Shown: piece after piece, positions 52,204 through 61,091 of the stretch
Layout of the letters: each line of letters begins with the position of its first letter
Position numbering within the stretch: position 1 is the stretch's first letter
Assembly (NCBI RefSeq): GCF_013141765.1
Contig: NZ_WHOD01000070.1
Location: forward strand, 310,001 to 374,000
Origin: Paenibacillus foliorum
GTDB lineage: Bacteria; Bacillota; Bacilli; Paenibacillales; NBRC-103111
Reading direction: 5' to 3'
Length of the DNA stretch: 64,000 nt
The notes under the pieces: model-generated
Seen by the model: the letters and a program-made list of their open reading frames with translations, nothing else
Database searches by the model: none
What the model was told of the DNA's origin: nothing
Program-made: the position numbers and the translations under genes

Positions 52204-53496
52204 TTAATTCTGGCTTGCTTGAATTGCCTGGTTCAAGTCATAAATAATATCGTCAATCGATTCTGTACCGATCGACAAGCGAATCATTCCAGCCGATACT
52301 CCAGCTGCGGATTGCTCCTGCTCGTCCAATTGCGCGTGCGTCGTGCTTGCCGGATGGATAATCAACGACTTCGAATCGCCTACATTGGCAAGGTGCGAGA
52401 ACAACGAAACATTGTTGATCAGCTTCCGGCCTGCTTCTATGCCTCCCTTGATGTCAAAGGTCATAATCGCGCCCTGACCTTTTGGCAAATACTTTTGCGC
52501 AAGATCATAAGAAGGATGGCTAGGTAGTCCTGCATAGCTCACACTTTCAACTGATTCATGTGCTTCAAGGAATTGAGCTACCTTCATAGCATTAGAACTA
52601 TGACGCTCCATACGCAAATGCAATGTTTCCAGTCCTTGCAGCAGCTGGAAGGAATTGAACGGGGAAATAGCAGCTCCCATATCACGCAACAATTGAACTC
52701 TTGCTTTTATTATGTAAGCTACCGGCCCTACAGCAGTGGTATATACAACACCATGATAGCTTGGGTCAGGTTCGGTCAAACCCGGGAATTTACCGCTTGC
52801 TTGCCAATCAAAATTACCACCGTCCACAATAACGCCGCCTATTGATGTTCCGTGTCCCCCGATAAACTTAGTCGCTGAATGAACGACGATGTCAGCACCA
52901 TGCTCAATTGGACGGCACAAGTAAGGACTAGGGAATGTATTATCAATAATTAAGGGAATTCCATTATCATGAGCAATAGCCGCTACCGCTGCAATATCAA
53001 GTACATCGCCCTTAGGATTCCCAACGGATTCAGCATACAGTGCTTTTGTTTTCTCTGTAATTGCCTTCCGGAAGTTTTCCGGGTCGGACGGATCGACGAA
53101 TACTACTTTAATGCCCAGTTTAGGCAGTGTAGTAGAAAACAAATTATAGGTACCGCCGTAAATACTAGCAGCAGAAACGATTTCGTCGCCTGCCTCTGCA
53201 ATGTTCAAAATTGAATAAGTAATAGCAGCTTGTCCTGAAGCTGTAGCAAGTGCAGCAGGAGCTCCTTCCAAAGCAGCAACCCTTTTCTCAAAGACATCCG
53301 TTGTAGGGTTCATAAGGCGTGTATAAATGTTCCCAAATTCCTTCAATGCAAATAAATTTGCGGCATGATCCGTATCACGGAATCCATATGAAGTCGTTTG
53401 GTACAACGGTACAGCTCGCGACATTGTAGTCGGATCGATTTCTTGTCCAGCATGAACAGCTAATGTTTCCAAGCCAAGCTTACGTTCCTTCGACAT
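52204..53496 (-). CDS. metY: O-acetylhomoserine sulfhydrylase (homocysteine synthase)
   Basis: 430 residues, the length of the MetY/CysD type rather than the shorter MetB/MetC. PLP lysine in VVHSATKFIGGHGTSIGG; LETLAVHAGQEIDPTT and LMNPTTDVFEKRVAALEG are family hallmarks. It joins sulfide with O-acetyl-L-homoserine to give homocysteine. Good AGGGAGGG before the ATG. It is inserted between comEA and comEB, which are adjacent in B. subtilis; no S-box or T-box was seen in the 96-base gap above it. Confidence 0.94.
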   Translation of the reverse strand: MSKERKLGLETLAVHAGQEIDPTTMSRAVPLYQTTSYGFRDTDHAANLFALKEFGNIYTRLMNPTTDVFEKRVAALEGAPAALATASGQAAITYSILNIAEAGDEIVSAASIYGGTYNLFSTTLPKLGIKVVFVDPSDPENFRKAITEKTKALYAESVGNPKGDVLDIAAVAAIAHDNGIPLIIDNTFPSPYLCRPIEHGADIVVHSATKFIGGHGTSIGGVIVDGGNFDWQASGKFPGLTEPDPSYHGVVYTTAVGPVAYIIKARVQLLRDMGAAISPFNSFQLLQGLETLHLRMERHSSNAMKVAQFLEAHESVESVSYAGLPSHPSYDLAQKYLPKGQGAIMTFDIKGGIEAGRKLINNVSLFSHLANVGDSKSLIIHPASTTHAQLDEQEQSAAGVSAGMIRLSIGTESIDDIIYDLNQAIQASQN

Positions 53497-53592
53497 TGAA
53501 AAACCCTCCCTTATTTCGGAAAAATAAATTAGAATAATTATCCACCCTATTTTCTCACATTTAGCTAGAAAACGAAAGCGCTTCTAATTGGG

Positions 53593-54210
53593 TTACGGTT
53601 CTATTATAAGATAAGGCTTGATTTTGGCAAGCAACTTGTCCCCAATCCCCTTGACATCCAGGAGCTGCTCGACCGTTTTGAAACGTCCCCCTAGCTGTTT
53701 TCGATATACAATAATAGCATTTGCCTTGCTTTCTCCAATGCCGGGCAGTGTTGTGAGTTGTTCCACTGTCGCTTTGTTTAAGTTTAAAATACCTATGGTG
53801 ATCGCAGCCTTAGCGTCCGATGTACTTTTCGGCAGTGATTCGTTATTCCCATACACCTCAGGATTGGATGGGTCCTTCTCCTTCCTAATTGCTTCATTTC
53901 CAATCTGTATGGACGGTTCAATCGCTAGTTGTTCACCTGTTAATGGCGGCTTCACTCCGCTCTTGTTAGTGGGTGTTTGGGTCTGCTGTCCATCCTTTAC
54001 TTGACCAGCTGCTATTCCCTGCTGCTTGTTCTGCTTGGCTTCTGATTGCTGCGCAAGCAGTTTGAGCATCTCCTCGTCTGCCGACCTCCACTCAGCAGTC
54101 GTCTGCATAGAGCTCTGCCACACCGTAAAACCAAACCAGCTTGTGAGTGACACAAGTACACCAATAATTACTAGCAGCATCTTATTACTCCATACATCCA
54201 TCAATCGCAA
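53593..54210 (-). CDS. comEA: Competence DNA receptor ComEA
   Basis: Membrane-anchored receptor that binds double-stranded DNA during uptake. 205 residues: one N-terminal helix (about 10-30, KMLLVIIGVLVSLTSWFGFT), a long Gln/Lys/Pro linker, and a C-terminal tandem helix-hairpin-helix domain (LNKATVEQLTTLPGIGESKA, LDVKGIGDKLLAKIKPYL). There is no SLBB domain visible before the HhH, so it is shorter than some orthologues. TTG start at 54210 fits GGAGG ten bases upstream; the ATG three codons later is too far. Confidence 0.9.
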   Translation of the reverse strand: MRLMDVWSNKMLLVIIGVLVSLTSWFGFTVWQSSMQTTAEWRSADEEMLKLLAQQSEAKQNKQQGIAAGQVKDGQQTQTPTNKSGVKPPLTGEQLAIEPSIQIGNEAIRKEKDPSNPEVYGNNESLPKSTSDAKAAITIGILNLNKATVEQLTTLPGIGESKANAIIVYRKQLGGRFKTVEQLLDVKGIGDKLLAKIKPYLIIEP

Positions 54211-54324
54211 AAATAATTTCCCTCCTTCGTTTTATTATTAGTTTCATTTTACATTTATAGGAAAATAGTCATATTCACCTCACTACCAACATAGGGATTA
54301 AGAAGGCTTCACTTAAGTCTAGGC

Positions 54325-54362
54325 TTTCGAAGCAAGTTTTGCTTCGCAAAACTCTAAAGGAG
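54325..54362 (+). repeat. Leader hairpin running into the comER ribosome site
   Basis: CGAAGCAAGTTTTGCTTCG overlaps AGTTTTGC-TTC-GCAAAACT, followed by CTAAAGGAGG, the comER Shine-Dalgarno. Plus-strand copy of the dispersed intergenic repeat. Confidence 0.65.
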
Positions 54363-54370
54363 GGATGGCC

Positions 54371-55204
54371 ATGAGAGTTGGGTTCATAGGTACCGGCAGC
54401 ATGGGCAGTATACTCATAGAAGCGTTCATCCAATCCGGAGCTTTGAATCCGGAGCAAATAGTGGCGACTAACCGAACTATCTCCAAAGTGGAACGATTGG
54501 CTGCAACTTATTCGGGCCTAAAGGTAGCCCGTTCCAATATAGACGTCGTCCGCCACTGCGATATTCTTTTTTTGTGTGTCAAGCCTACGGAATTTAAAAC
54601 CGTTATTGATGACATCAAAATCGAGGCAAGTCCTGAACAAATAATCGTATCTATTACGAGCCCCGTACTAATCCGGCAGTTAGAAGATTTGCTGCCAAGT
54701 AAAATTGCCAAAATCATTCCAAGCATAACCAATTTTGTATTCAGCGGCGCCACGCTTTGTGTCTACAGTGACCGAATGGCGGATGAGGATATTGAACTAT
54801 TGGAAAATCTGCTTTCCCATATTAGCGCACCTATCCGTATATCTGAGGCGAATACCCGTATCTCTTCCGATCTTTCCAGCTGTGGTCCTGCTTTTCTAGC
54901 TTTTTTCATACAAAAATTCATTGATGCTTCAGTTGAAGAAACTGGTATCTCAAGAGAGGAAGCTACTCAACTAGCAAGTGAAATGACTCTTGGCACCGGT
55001 AAACTATTGACCACAGGCGGCTTTTCCCCTGAAGCCTTACAGAAAAGCGTTGCTGTTCCGGGTGGAATTACAGCCGAAGGCCTCCATATGATGGAAAAAG
55101 AGCTGCGCGGATTGTTTAACAATCTGATCCACACAACTCATGCCAAATACGAAGAAGACTTGGAAAAGGTGGAAACCCGGTTTTTCGGCACGAAGGTCGA
55201 ATAA
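54371..55204 (+). CDS. comER: ComER, pyrroline-5-carboxylate reductase-like
   Basis: 277 residues from ATG 54371 (GGAGGG six bases upstream; ATG 54365 abuts the site). Rossmann motif VGFIGTGSMGSILI and the P5CR-type C-terminal helical domain (SCGPAFLAFFIQKF, AVPGGITAEGLHMME). In relatives ComER sits divergently from comEA, as here; it has been linked to sporulation and biofilm control, and proline reductase activity is uncertain. Confidence 0.93.
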   Translation: MRVGFIGTGSMGSILIEAFIQSGALNPEQIVATNRTISKVERLAATYSGLKVARSNIDVVRHCDILFLCVKPTEFKTVIDDIKIEASPEQIIVSITSPVLIRQLEDLLPSKIAKIIPSITNFVFSGATLCVYSDRMADEDIELLENLLSHISAPIRISEANTRISSDLSSCGPAFLAFFIQKFIDASVEETGISREEATQLASEMTLGTGKLLTTGGFSPEALQKSVAVPGGITAEGLHMMEKELRGLFNNLIHTTHAKYEEDLEKVETRFFGTKVE

Positions 55205-55232
55205 CGTGATGCTTTCACGCTTTTCCTATATG

Positions 55233-55269
55233 AACCGCCCTGTACAACAGCAGAGCGGTTATTTTTATT
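55233..55269 (+). terminator. Terminator between comER and leuS
   Basis: AACCGC pairs with GCGGTT with an inner CTG/CAG pairing, followed by ATTTTTATTT; lies in the short convergent gap. Confidence 0.75.
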
Positions 55270-55272
55270 TGA

Positions 55273-57723
55273 CTAACCAACAACTATATTAACAAGCTTG
55301 CCTTTAACCGCAATGACTTTACGAACACTTTTACCAGACATCGCTTCTTGAACCTTATCCATAGCCAAAGCCAGTTCCTGTAAGGCTGCTTCATCCGCAT
55401 CTTTAGAAACCAGCGCACGTTCAACTATTTTACCGTTGACTTGCACTACGATTTCAACCTCGTTGTCTACAGTCCATGCCTCATCGAATACCGGCCAATC
55501 GGCATAAGTAACAGAGTCCTGTTGTCCCAGCTTCTCCCACAGCTCTTCCGCGATATGAGGTGCAATAGGTGAAAGCATTTGTACAAAGTCTGTCATTGCT
55601 TGCTTAGGCAACTGATCCGTTTTGTAGGCCTCGTTAGTGAAAATCATCAACTGGCTGATTACCGTGTTGAATCGAAGCGCTTCGAAATCTTCCGTAATTT
55701 TCTTGATAGAGCGGTGCCAAGTGCGCTTGAATGCTTCACTACCTACGTTCTCATCGGCACTGATTTTGGCATTCAGCTGACCCTCATCACTAACAAATAA
55801 TCTCCAAATCCGGCTTAAGAAACGGTGAGTTCCTTCTACGCCATTCACATTCCAAGGCTTAGTCGCCTCTAATGGACCCATGAACATTTCATACATACGC
55901 AGCGTATCCGCACCGAATTCATTCACGATGACGTCCGGGTTGATTACATTGCCGCGGGATTTACTCATTTTCTCATTATTCTCGCCCAGGATCATGCCCT
56001 GATTAACCAGCTTATGGAAAGGCTCTTTAGTCGAAACTACTCCCAAATCGTAAAGCACCTTGTGCCAGAAGCGCGCATACAGCAAGTGAAGCACCGCATG
56101 CTCAGCACCACCGATATACAGATCAACCGGCAGCCATTTCTTCTGCAACTCCTGAGAGCACAGCTCTTGGTCGTTCTTCGGATCGATGAACCTCAGGTAG
56201 TACCAGCAGCTACCTGCCCATTGCGGCATCGTATTCGTTTCACGGCGCGCCTTCATGCCTGTTTCTGGATCAATGGTTTCGACCCACTCCGTAACGTTGG
56301 CAAGCGGTGACTCTCCAGTTCCTGAAGGTGCTATCTGATCAACATCAGGCAGCAGCAGAGGCAGCTGATCCACAGGTACTGTTTTCATAGTTCCATCTTC
56401 CAAGTGAAGAATAGGAATTGGCTCGCCCCAATAACGTTGACGGCTAAACAACCAATCGCGCAAACGATAGGTCACTTTCCCTTGCCCTTTGTCATTAGCT
56501 TCCAACCATTCTATCATAGAAGCAATGGCCTGCTCGTTGTTCAATCCGTTCAACAAGCCCGAATTCACGTGAGGGCCATCACCAGCATAAGCTTCTTTAG
56601 CTACATCTCCGCCTTGGACAACCTCGAGAATAGCAATATCAAACTTCTTAGCAAACTCCCAGTCACGCTGATCGTGAGCAGGCACAGCCATAATTGCACC
56701 AGTACCGTACCCTGCAAGCACGTAATCGGCTACCCAGATCGGAGTTCTGGCACCATTAACCGGATTAATGGCATAGGCTCCTGTAAATACTCCGGATTTA
56801 TCTTTGGCTAGATCGGTGCGTTCCAGGTCGCTTTTACGTGCAGCCTGATCTTGATATTCCTTAACAGCGGCAGCTTGTTCCGATGATGTGATACGCTCTA
56901 CCAGTTCATGCTCTGGTGCAATAACACAGTACGTAGCTCCGAATAATGTATCGGGACGAGTAGTAAAGACCTTCAAGCCTTCGCCTTCAGTTCCCTCGAT
57001 CTCAAATACAACCTCGGCTCCCTTCGACTTCCCAATCCAATTGCGCTGCATATCCTTGATGGATTCAGTCCAATCAAGCTCCTCCAAATCCTCCAGAAGC
57101 CGCTCTGCATACTGAGTAATGCGCAGAACCCATTGACGCATTGGCTTACGAACAACCGGATGGTTACCACGTTCGCTCAAGCCGTTGATTACCTCTTCAT
57201 TAGCAAGTACTGTTCCCAATGCCGGACACCAGTTCACCGGTACTTCATCGACATAAGCAAGCCCTTTATTATACAGCTGGATAAAAATCCACTGAGTCCA
57301 TTTGTAGTAATCCGGATCCGTCGTGCTAACCTCACGATCCCAATCATATGAGAAGCCGAGCGATTTGATCTGACGACGGAAATTGTCAATGTTTTTAAAC
57401 GTAATATCGCGTGGATGCTGACCCGTATCAAGTGCATGCTGCTCCGCAGGCAAACCGAATGCATCCCAGCCCATTGGATGAAGCACGTTGTAACCGCGCA
57501 TTCTTTTGAACCGTGATACGATGTCAGTCGCTGTGTAACCTTCAGGATGACCTACATGCAAACCAGAGCCGGATGGATATGGAAACATATCTAATGCGTA
57601 AAACTTCTTTTTACTATCATCATCAAGCACTTTAAATGATTTATTTTCTTCCCAATAAGCTTGCCATTTCGGTTCGATGACCAGCGGGTTATAGCCCTGC
57701 TGTTCTTTAACTTCTTGTGTCAT
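55273..57723 (-). CDS. leuS: Leucyl-tRNA synthetase
   Basis: 816 residues, class Ia synthetase charging tRNA-Leu. HIGH-type motif in YPSGSGLHVGHPEGYTATD, CP1 editing domain (about 220-420, with FTTRPDTLFGATY), KMSKS in NEKMSKSRGNVINPD, and anticodon/C-terminal domains ending VRKVIAVKGKLVNIVVG. GAGGGGG before the ATG. A T-box leader with a leucine specifier lies directly upstream. Its place between comER and yqeM is a Paenibacillaceae arrangement, absent in B. subtilis. Confidence 0.98.
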   Translation of the reverse strand: MTQEVKEQQGYNPLVIEPKWQAYWEENKSFKVLDDDSKKKFYALDMFPYPSGSGLHVGHPEGYTATDIVSRFKRMRGYNVLHPMGWDAFGLPAEQHALDTGQHPRDITFKNIDNFRRQIKSLGFSYDWDREVSTTDPDYYKWTQWIFIQLYNKGLAYVDEVPVNWCPALGTVLANEEVINGLSERGNHPVVRKPMRQWVLRITQYAERLLEDLEELDWTESIKDMQRNWIGKSKGAEVVFEIEGTEGEGLKVFTTRPDTLFGATYCVIAPEHELVERITSSEQAAAVKEYQDQAARKSDLERTDLAKDKSGVFTGAYAINPVNGARTPIWVADYVLAGYGTGAIMAVPAHDQRDWEFAKKFDIAILEVVQGGDVAKEAYAGDGPHVNSGLLNGLNNEQAIASMIEWLEANDKGQGKVTYRLRDWLFSRQRYWGEPIPILHLEDGTMKTVPVDQLPLLLPDVDQIAPSGTGESPLANVTEWVETIDPETGMKARRETNTMPQWAGSCWYYLRFIDPKNDQELCSQELQKKWLPVDLYIGGAEHAVLHLLYARFWHKVLYDLGVVSTKEPFHKLVNQGMILGENNEKMSKSRGNVINPDVIVNEFGADTLRMYEMFMGPLEATKPWNVNGVEGTHRFLSRIWRLFVSDEGQLNAKISADENVGSEAFKRTWHRSIKKITEDFEALRFNTVISQLMIFTNEAYKTDQLPKQAMTDFVQMLSPIAPHIAEELWEKLGQQDSVTYADWPVFDEAWTVDNEVEIVVQVNGKIVERALVSKDADEAALQELALAMDKVQEAMSGKSVRKVIAVKGKLVNIVVG

Positions 57724-57775
57724 TTCGTTATGCCCCCTCGTTCATTCAACAAATTCCAAATTTCGTTTCCTAAGC

Positions 57776-58065
57776 AACAAAAAAGCCCCTTCATCGCTAG
57801 CGCAACGGCTAGGGACGAGAGGCATGCTTCCCGTGGTACCACCCTAGTTAACTGCGGGCATGCTTTACCCGAGTTCACTCTTCCCCTTAACGCGGGGGAT
57901 TCGATCAGGTTAGCGCTCTGCTTAGAAGGACTTCCTTCTAAATGCGAAGCGGATTCACCATCTGGCTCCAAGACGAGTTCACTCCTACCATGTACCAGCT
58001 CTCACCGACCGCTGGCTCTCTGAACAATGGGGACCTGAGTTACTACTTCTTTTCACTGCCGTTAG
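57776..58065 (-). promoter_or_regulatory. T-box riboswitch of leuS
   Basis: Minus strand leader with AGAGAG, GGTGAGAGCTGG and GTGAACTCG stem I elements; the specifier is CTC (57977-57975), a leucine codon. The T-box core AGGGTGGTACCACG spans 57845-57832 and precedes a terminator (GCCCCTTCATCGCTAGC/GGCTAGGGACGAGAGGC) with T6 at 57779-57784. Uncharged tRNA-Leu binding should permit leuS transcription. Confidence 0.95.
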
Positions 58066-58257
58066 TCATGATATAAAGCGATTATATGTAAAAACAGGTA
58101 ATCATGTCAAGTATACTTCTATCTCTATAGCTGAGCAGAGCGTTTTGCAAGTTAATTAGGATAGGTATACAGGCGAACTGATTAGGGTCTGAATACTATG
58201 GAAAAGATGTATATAAGCGTATGTTCAAAAGTCAACTAATAAGCAGAGGTGTTCTAT

Positions 58258-58344
58258 ATGACAGGATTGTTTAATGGTATTGCCTTGTCTCTTCCTTTAT
58301 GGGGAGTTATTCTGACCATCGTGCGTTTGATCTTGAAGCACTGA
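58258..58344 (+). CDS. Candidate 28-residue hydrophobic small protein
   Basis: Reads MTGLFNGIALSLPLWGVILT then ends IVRLILKH and stop: one potential membrane helix with a basic C-terminus. AGAGGTG lies six bases before the ATG. It occupies the gap between the leuS T-box and yqeM on the opposite strand, ending five bases from the yqeM stop. Too short for family assignment; such small membrane proteins are common sporulation or stress factors. The ribosome site and helix composition support translation, nothing else does. Confidence 0.5.
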   Translation: MTGLFNGIALSLPLWGVILTIVRLILKH

Positions 58345-58349
58345 AAAAT

Positions 58350-59144
58350 TTACTTTCGAGCTACAAAAAAAGCTCTCTGCGTTGTCTCTGTCACCGGCTT
58401 CCACAAAAAATCCGCGTAACAATCAATCTCCTGGAATCCGGCTGCATGCAGCTGTTCTTTCAGCCAATCAAGCGGGTAGGCCCGTTGAACGTGATACTCC
58501 TCGATCCTCCTGAAGCTGTTTGACCCAGCATCATCGATACTGCCAACATTAGCGGCTGTGTCTTGGGCAAAGATCGTAAGCGCATGCTCAATTTCACAAC
58601 GCTCCTCATTCAGCTCACTCGTCCAAATATAAGCAATATCATCCTCATTAAGGAAAAACGGCTGCGCCTCTGCATATGCCTTCAGCTGAAACGGAGTATG
58701 GACGTCAAACACGAACACCCCGCCGTCCTTTAAGCCGGAATAAGCTTGAGTAAATGCCAGTGAAATATCTTCTTCTTCCAGCAAATAATTGAAGCAATCA
58801 CATAAGGAAATAACAGCATCAACAGGACGCATTAGTTCCCAGTCCCGTAAATCCTGCTGCAGCCAAGTCACCCCGCCTATGCCCGGAAACGGAAGACTCC
58901 GCTCTGCATCTAACGATTTGTTCTGCGCTACCGCCAGCATATCCTCCGATAGATCAATACCGTACACCTCATAGCCTAGCTGCGCTAATGGTATGGCTAT
59001 GCTGCCGGTCCCGCATCCTAAATCAGCAATTGACCGCGGCTGACCGTGCTTATCCCAGCACTGACTTAGAAAGCCGAGCCACTCCTCATAAGGCATATCC
59101 TCCATCAAACGGTCATAATGATAGGCAAACAAATCATAAGCCAT
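58350..59144 (-). CDS. yqeM: YqeM-type class I SAM methyltransferase
   Basis: 264 residues. Methyltransferase core with MAYDLFAYHYDRLMEDMPYEEW opening, SAM loop ADLGCGTGSIAIPLAQLG, acidic loop YGIDLSEDML and motif DAVISLCDCFNYLL. Substrate unknown. In B. subtilis yqeM lies between rsfS and comER; here it is still next to that group but an RNA-binding gene has been inserted between it and rsfS. AGGAAGG before the ATG. Confidence 0.88.
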   Translation of the reverse strand: MAYDLFAYHYDRLMEDMPYEEWLGFLSQCWDKHGQPRSIADLGCGTGSIAIPLAQLGYEVYGIDLSEDMLAVAQNKSLDAERSLPFPGIGGVTWLQQDLRDWELMRPVDAVISLCDCFNYLLEEEDISLAFTQAYSGLKDGGVFVFDVHTPFQLKAYAEAQPFFLNEDDIAYIWTSELNEERCEIEHALTIFAQDTAANVGSIDDAGSNSFRRIEEYHVQRAYPLDWLKEQLHAAGFQEIDCYADFLWKPVTETTQRAFFVARK

Positions 59145-59182
59145 TGCTTTTCAGCAACCTTCCTGATGAAATTTATGAGTAA

Positions 59183-59211
59183 ACAAAAATTAAGTCCCCT
59201 CAGGGACTTAA
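59183..59211 (-). terminator. Terminator after cvfB-like gene
   Basis: Minus strand TTAAGTCCC-TGAG-GGGACTTAA followed by TTTTTG. The stop codon of the upstream gene lies inside the stem. It separates yqeM from the yqeH-rsfS run. Confidence 0.88.
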
Positions 59212-60107
59212 GATTGCTCCAGCTTTTCCTTGTCCTGCTTAAGATGCGTCCAGCTTCCTTCCTGATAAACCAAGCCTTCCTTCATCAACTTGCCAAGAGC
59301 TCGTTTAAAGGCAGACTTGCTGATTTGAAACCTTTGACTGATAACATCTGCAGGTGTCTCATCAGAGTAGGGCATAGAGCCGTTAGGTCTGTCCCGTAAT
59401 ATAGCAAGGAGCCGCTCTGCATCTTCGTCGCGTCCAACTTGCTTAGGAGCTCTCATGGAGCAATTCACATTGCCGTCCTCTCGGACAAAGGTAACCCGCA
59501 CTTCCACTTCTTCTCCTAATCGTAGAAGTCGAGTACGGTCAGCATCATGAATCATCCCGATGAAACCAAATCCGACAATTCCACCTTCACATACGACGAA
59601 AGTGCCCATTTGCAGCGGTTTATACACCCTCGCTAGCACTTGTTTATTTTTCCACATGGCAGGTGCATCAAAGCACAAAGGCTTCAATTCCGGCTCACCC
59701 GCCACCTTGGCAATCAATCGTCCTTGACGGTCATGGTTCAAAATAACGAATACCTTATCGCCTACCTGTGGCCTTAGCTCCTTTAATTCGGGTTGTTCCT
59801 TAAAGGGCAGAAGGAGATTGCGTCCTAAGCCCATCTCCAGAAAAGCGCCGAACCGTGGATGAATATCAACCACTTCAAGCAACGCCACTTCACCAAGCAA
59901 GATTAAGGGCTTGCGCATTGTTGCGGCCAAACGGTCCTCAGTATCGTAAAATAGAAATACTTCCACGTAATCTCCGATTTGAATCTCGCCGACTATTTCG
60001 CTGTAATGCAGAAGTATTTCCTGAGCTCCATCTGTCACATAGTATCCGTTAGGCGGAACTTCTTTGGCTACTTCAAGCCTAAACAGCTTTCCAGCATCCA
60101 GCCTCAT
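59208..60107 (-). CDS. cvfB: S1-like RNA-binding protein, CvfB/YitL family
   Basis: 299 residues from ATG 60107, which overlaps the rsfS stop (ATGA); the frame to 60137 lies within rsfS. Three S1-like OB domains (e.g. LLEVVDIHPRFGAFLEMGLGRNLLLPF; YKPLQMGTFVVCEGGIVGFGFIGMIH) and a C-terminal winged helix (SKSAFKRALGKLMKEGLVY). CvfB of staphylococci influences virulence gene expression by RNA binding; the role here is inferred. Insertion into the yqeH-yqeM cluster differs from B. subtilis. Confidence 0.9.
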   Translation of the reverse strand: MRLDAGKLFRLEVAKEVPPNGYYVTDGAQEILLHYSEIVGEIQIGDYVEVFLFYDTEDRLAATMRKPLILLGEVALLEVVDIHPRFGAFLEMGLGRNLLLPFKEQPELKELRPQVGDKVFVILNHDRQGRLIAKVAGEPELKPLCFDAPAMWKNKQVLARVYKPLQMGTFVVCEGGIVGFGFIGMIHDADRTRLLRLGEEVEVRVTFVREDGNVNCSMRAPKQVGRDEDAERLLAILRDRPNGSMPYSDETPADVISQRFQISKSAFKRALGKLMKEGLVYQEGSWTHLKQDKEKLEQS

Positions 60108-60451
60108 ACCTGCCCAACCACTTTCGCATCGGACCATAAACGCTCAATATTATAATATTCCCGGTCATCCCTGTGGAAAACATGAACAATAATGTCGCCC
60201 ATATCAACGAGTACCCAGCGTGCCGTATCCATGCCTTCCATCCCGCGGACCCGAACGTCCTTCTCTTCAGCTTTTTTACGCACCGCTGTAGCTATTGCCT
60301 GCACTTGCGTCTCGGAATTTCCGTGACAGATAATAAAATAATCAGCTATTCCGGAAATACCTTGTAGATTCAAGGTAATGATATTCATTGCTTTTTTGTC
60401 GTCAGCCGCATCTACGATCAGGGGCATCAATTTATCCGGGGTTATACTCAT
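60104..60451 (-). CDS. rsfS: Ribosomal silencing factor RsfS
   Basis: 115 residues. RsfS binds L14 on the 50S subunit and blocks subunit joining in starvation. Family segments: GISGIADYFIICHGNSETQVQAIA, KEDVRVRGMEG-like (EEKDVRVRGMEGMDTARWVLVD) and DIIVHVFHRDDREYYNIERLW. AGGAGG eight bases before the ATG. Follows yqeK by 40 bases. Confidence 0.97.
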   Translation of the reverse strand: MSITPDKLMPLIVDAADDKKAMNIITLNLQGISGIADYFIICHGNSETQVQAIATAVRKKAEEKDVRVRGMEGMDTARWVLVDMGDIIVHVFHRDDREYYNIERLWSDAKVVGQV

Positions 60452-60491
60452 TCAATTTCCTCCTCAAGAATCTACCTAATAGTGAACTTCA

Positions 60492-61091
60492 TCATAAATC
60501 ATTGGCTTGGTTGCCTGCTTGCTCTTGTTGTTTCAATTCATCAATCAAGCCGTTTCGGGCTAATATCGTTAACGGATATACCTTTTTACCCTTTTCTAAT
60601 AGAAATAGGATCGTTCCGTCAAATGCGGTAAGCAAAGCCCTCTCTATGCTATGTTCAGCGATTTCACGAATATTATGCACGCCTGGAAAATCTCGGCCTG
60701 GTTCGATGTAGTCAGCCAAACAAACGACTTTATCCATTAAGGTCATTCGCTCGCGTCCAGTAGTGTGGTAGCGTATCGCATCAAGTACTTCTTCATCGTC
60801 CATGCCATAATCCCTTTGAGCTACAAAAGCGCCTGCAGGCGCGTGCCAAATTTCTTTGTCATAGTCCAGCAGGTCGGCTGGCAAACCGTTATTACGTATG
60901 ATATCACCTTGGTCTTTGACTGGCCAATATTTGACGACATCATGCAAGATCGCAGCCGTGTAAGCTTTATCAGGATCACATCCATACTTACGCGCTAATA
61001 GAACCGCCGCCTCCATTACACCTAACGTATGCTCCCATCGTTTGCCGGGCATTTGAGACTTCACCGCTTCAATTAGCTGCTTACGATCCAT
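60492..61091 (-). CDS. yqeK: YqeK, HD-domain bis(5'-nucleosyl)-tetraphosphatase
   Basis: 199 residues from ATG 61091, giving MDRKQLIEAVKSQMPGKRWEHTLGVM; the longer frame to 61124 lacks a site and lies in nadD. HD metal motif in ILHDVVKYW with upstream H of WEHTLGV and downstream HAPAGAFVAQRDYG and DAIRYHTTGRERM, the YqeK pattern. The family hydrolyses Ap4A symmetrically. It overlaps nadD by 11 bases; nadD-yqeK-rsfS is a conserved operon. Confidence 0.95.
   Translation of the reverse strand: MDRKQLIEAVKSQMPGKRWEHTLGVMEAAVLLARKYGCDPDKAYTAAILHDVVKYWPVKDQGDIIRNNGLPADLLDYDKEIWHAPAGAFVAQRDYGMDDEEVLDAIRYHTTGRERMTLMDKVVCLADYIEPGRDFPGVHNIREIAEHSIERALLTAFDGTILFLLEKGKKVYPLTILARNGLIDELKQQEQAGNQANDL

Noticed and set aside
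53572..53586. CcpA cre-like site before metY
   Set aside because: Two defined consensus positions fail and the site lies close to the comEA stop with no promoter identified; too weak.
55672..55685. Palindrome TCGAAGCGCTTCGA
   Set aside because: Inside leuS coding sequence; chance match to operator-like symmetry.
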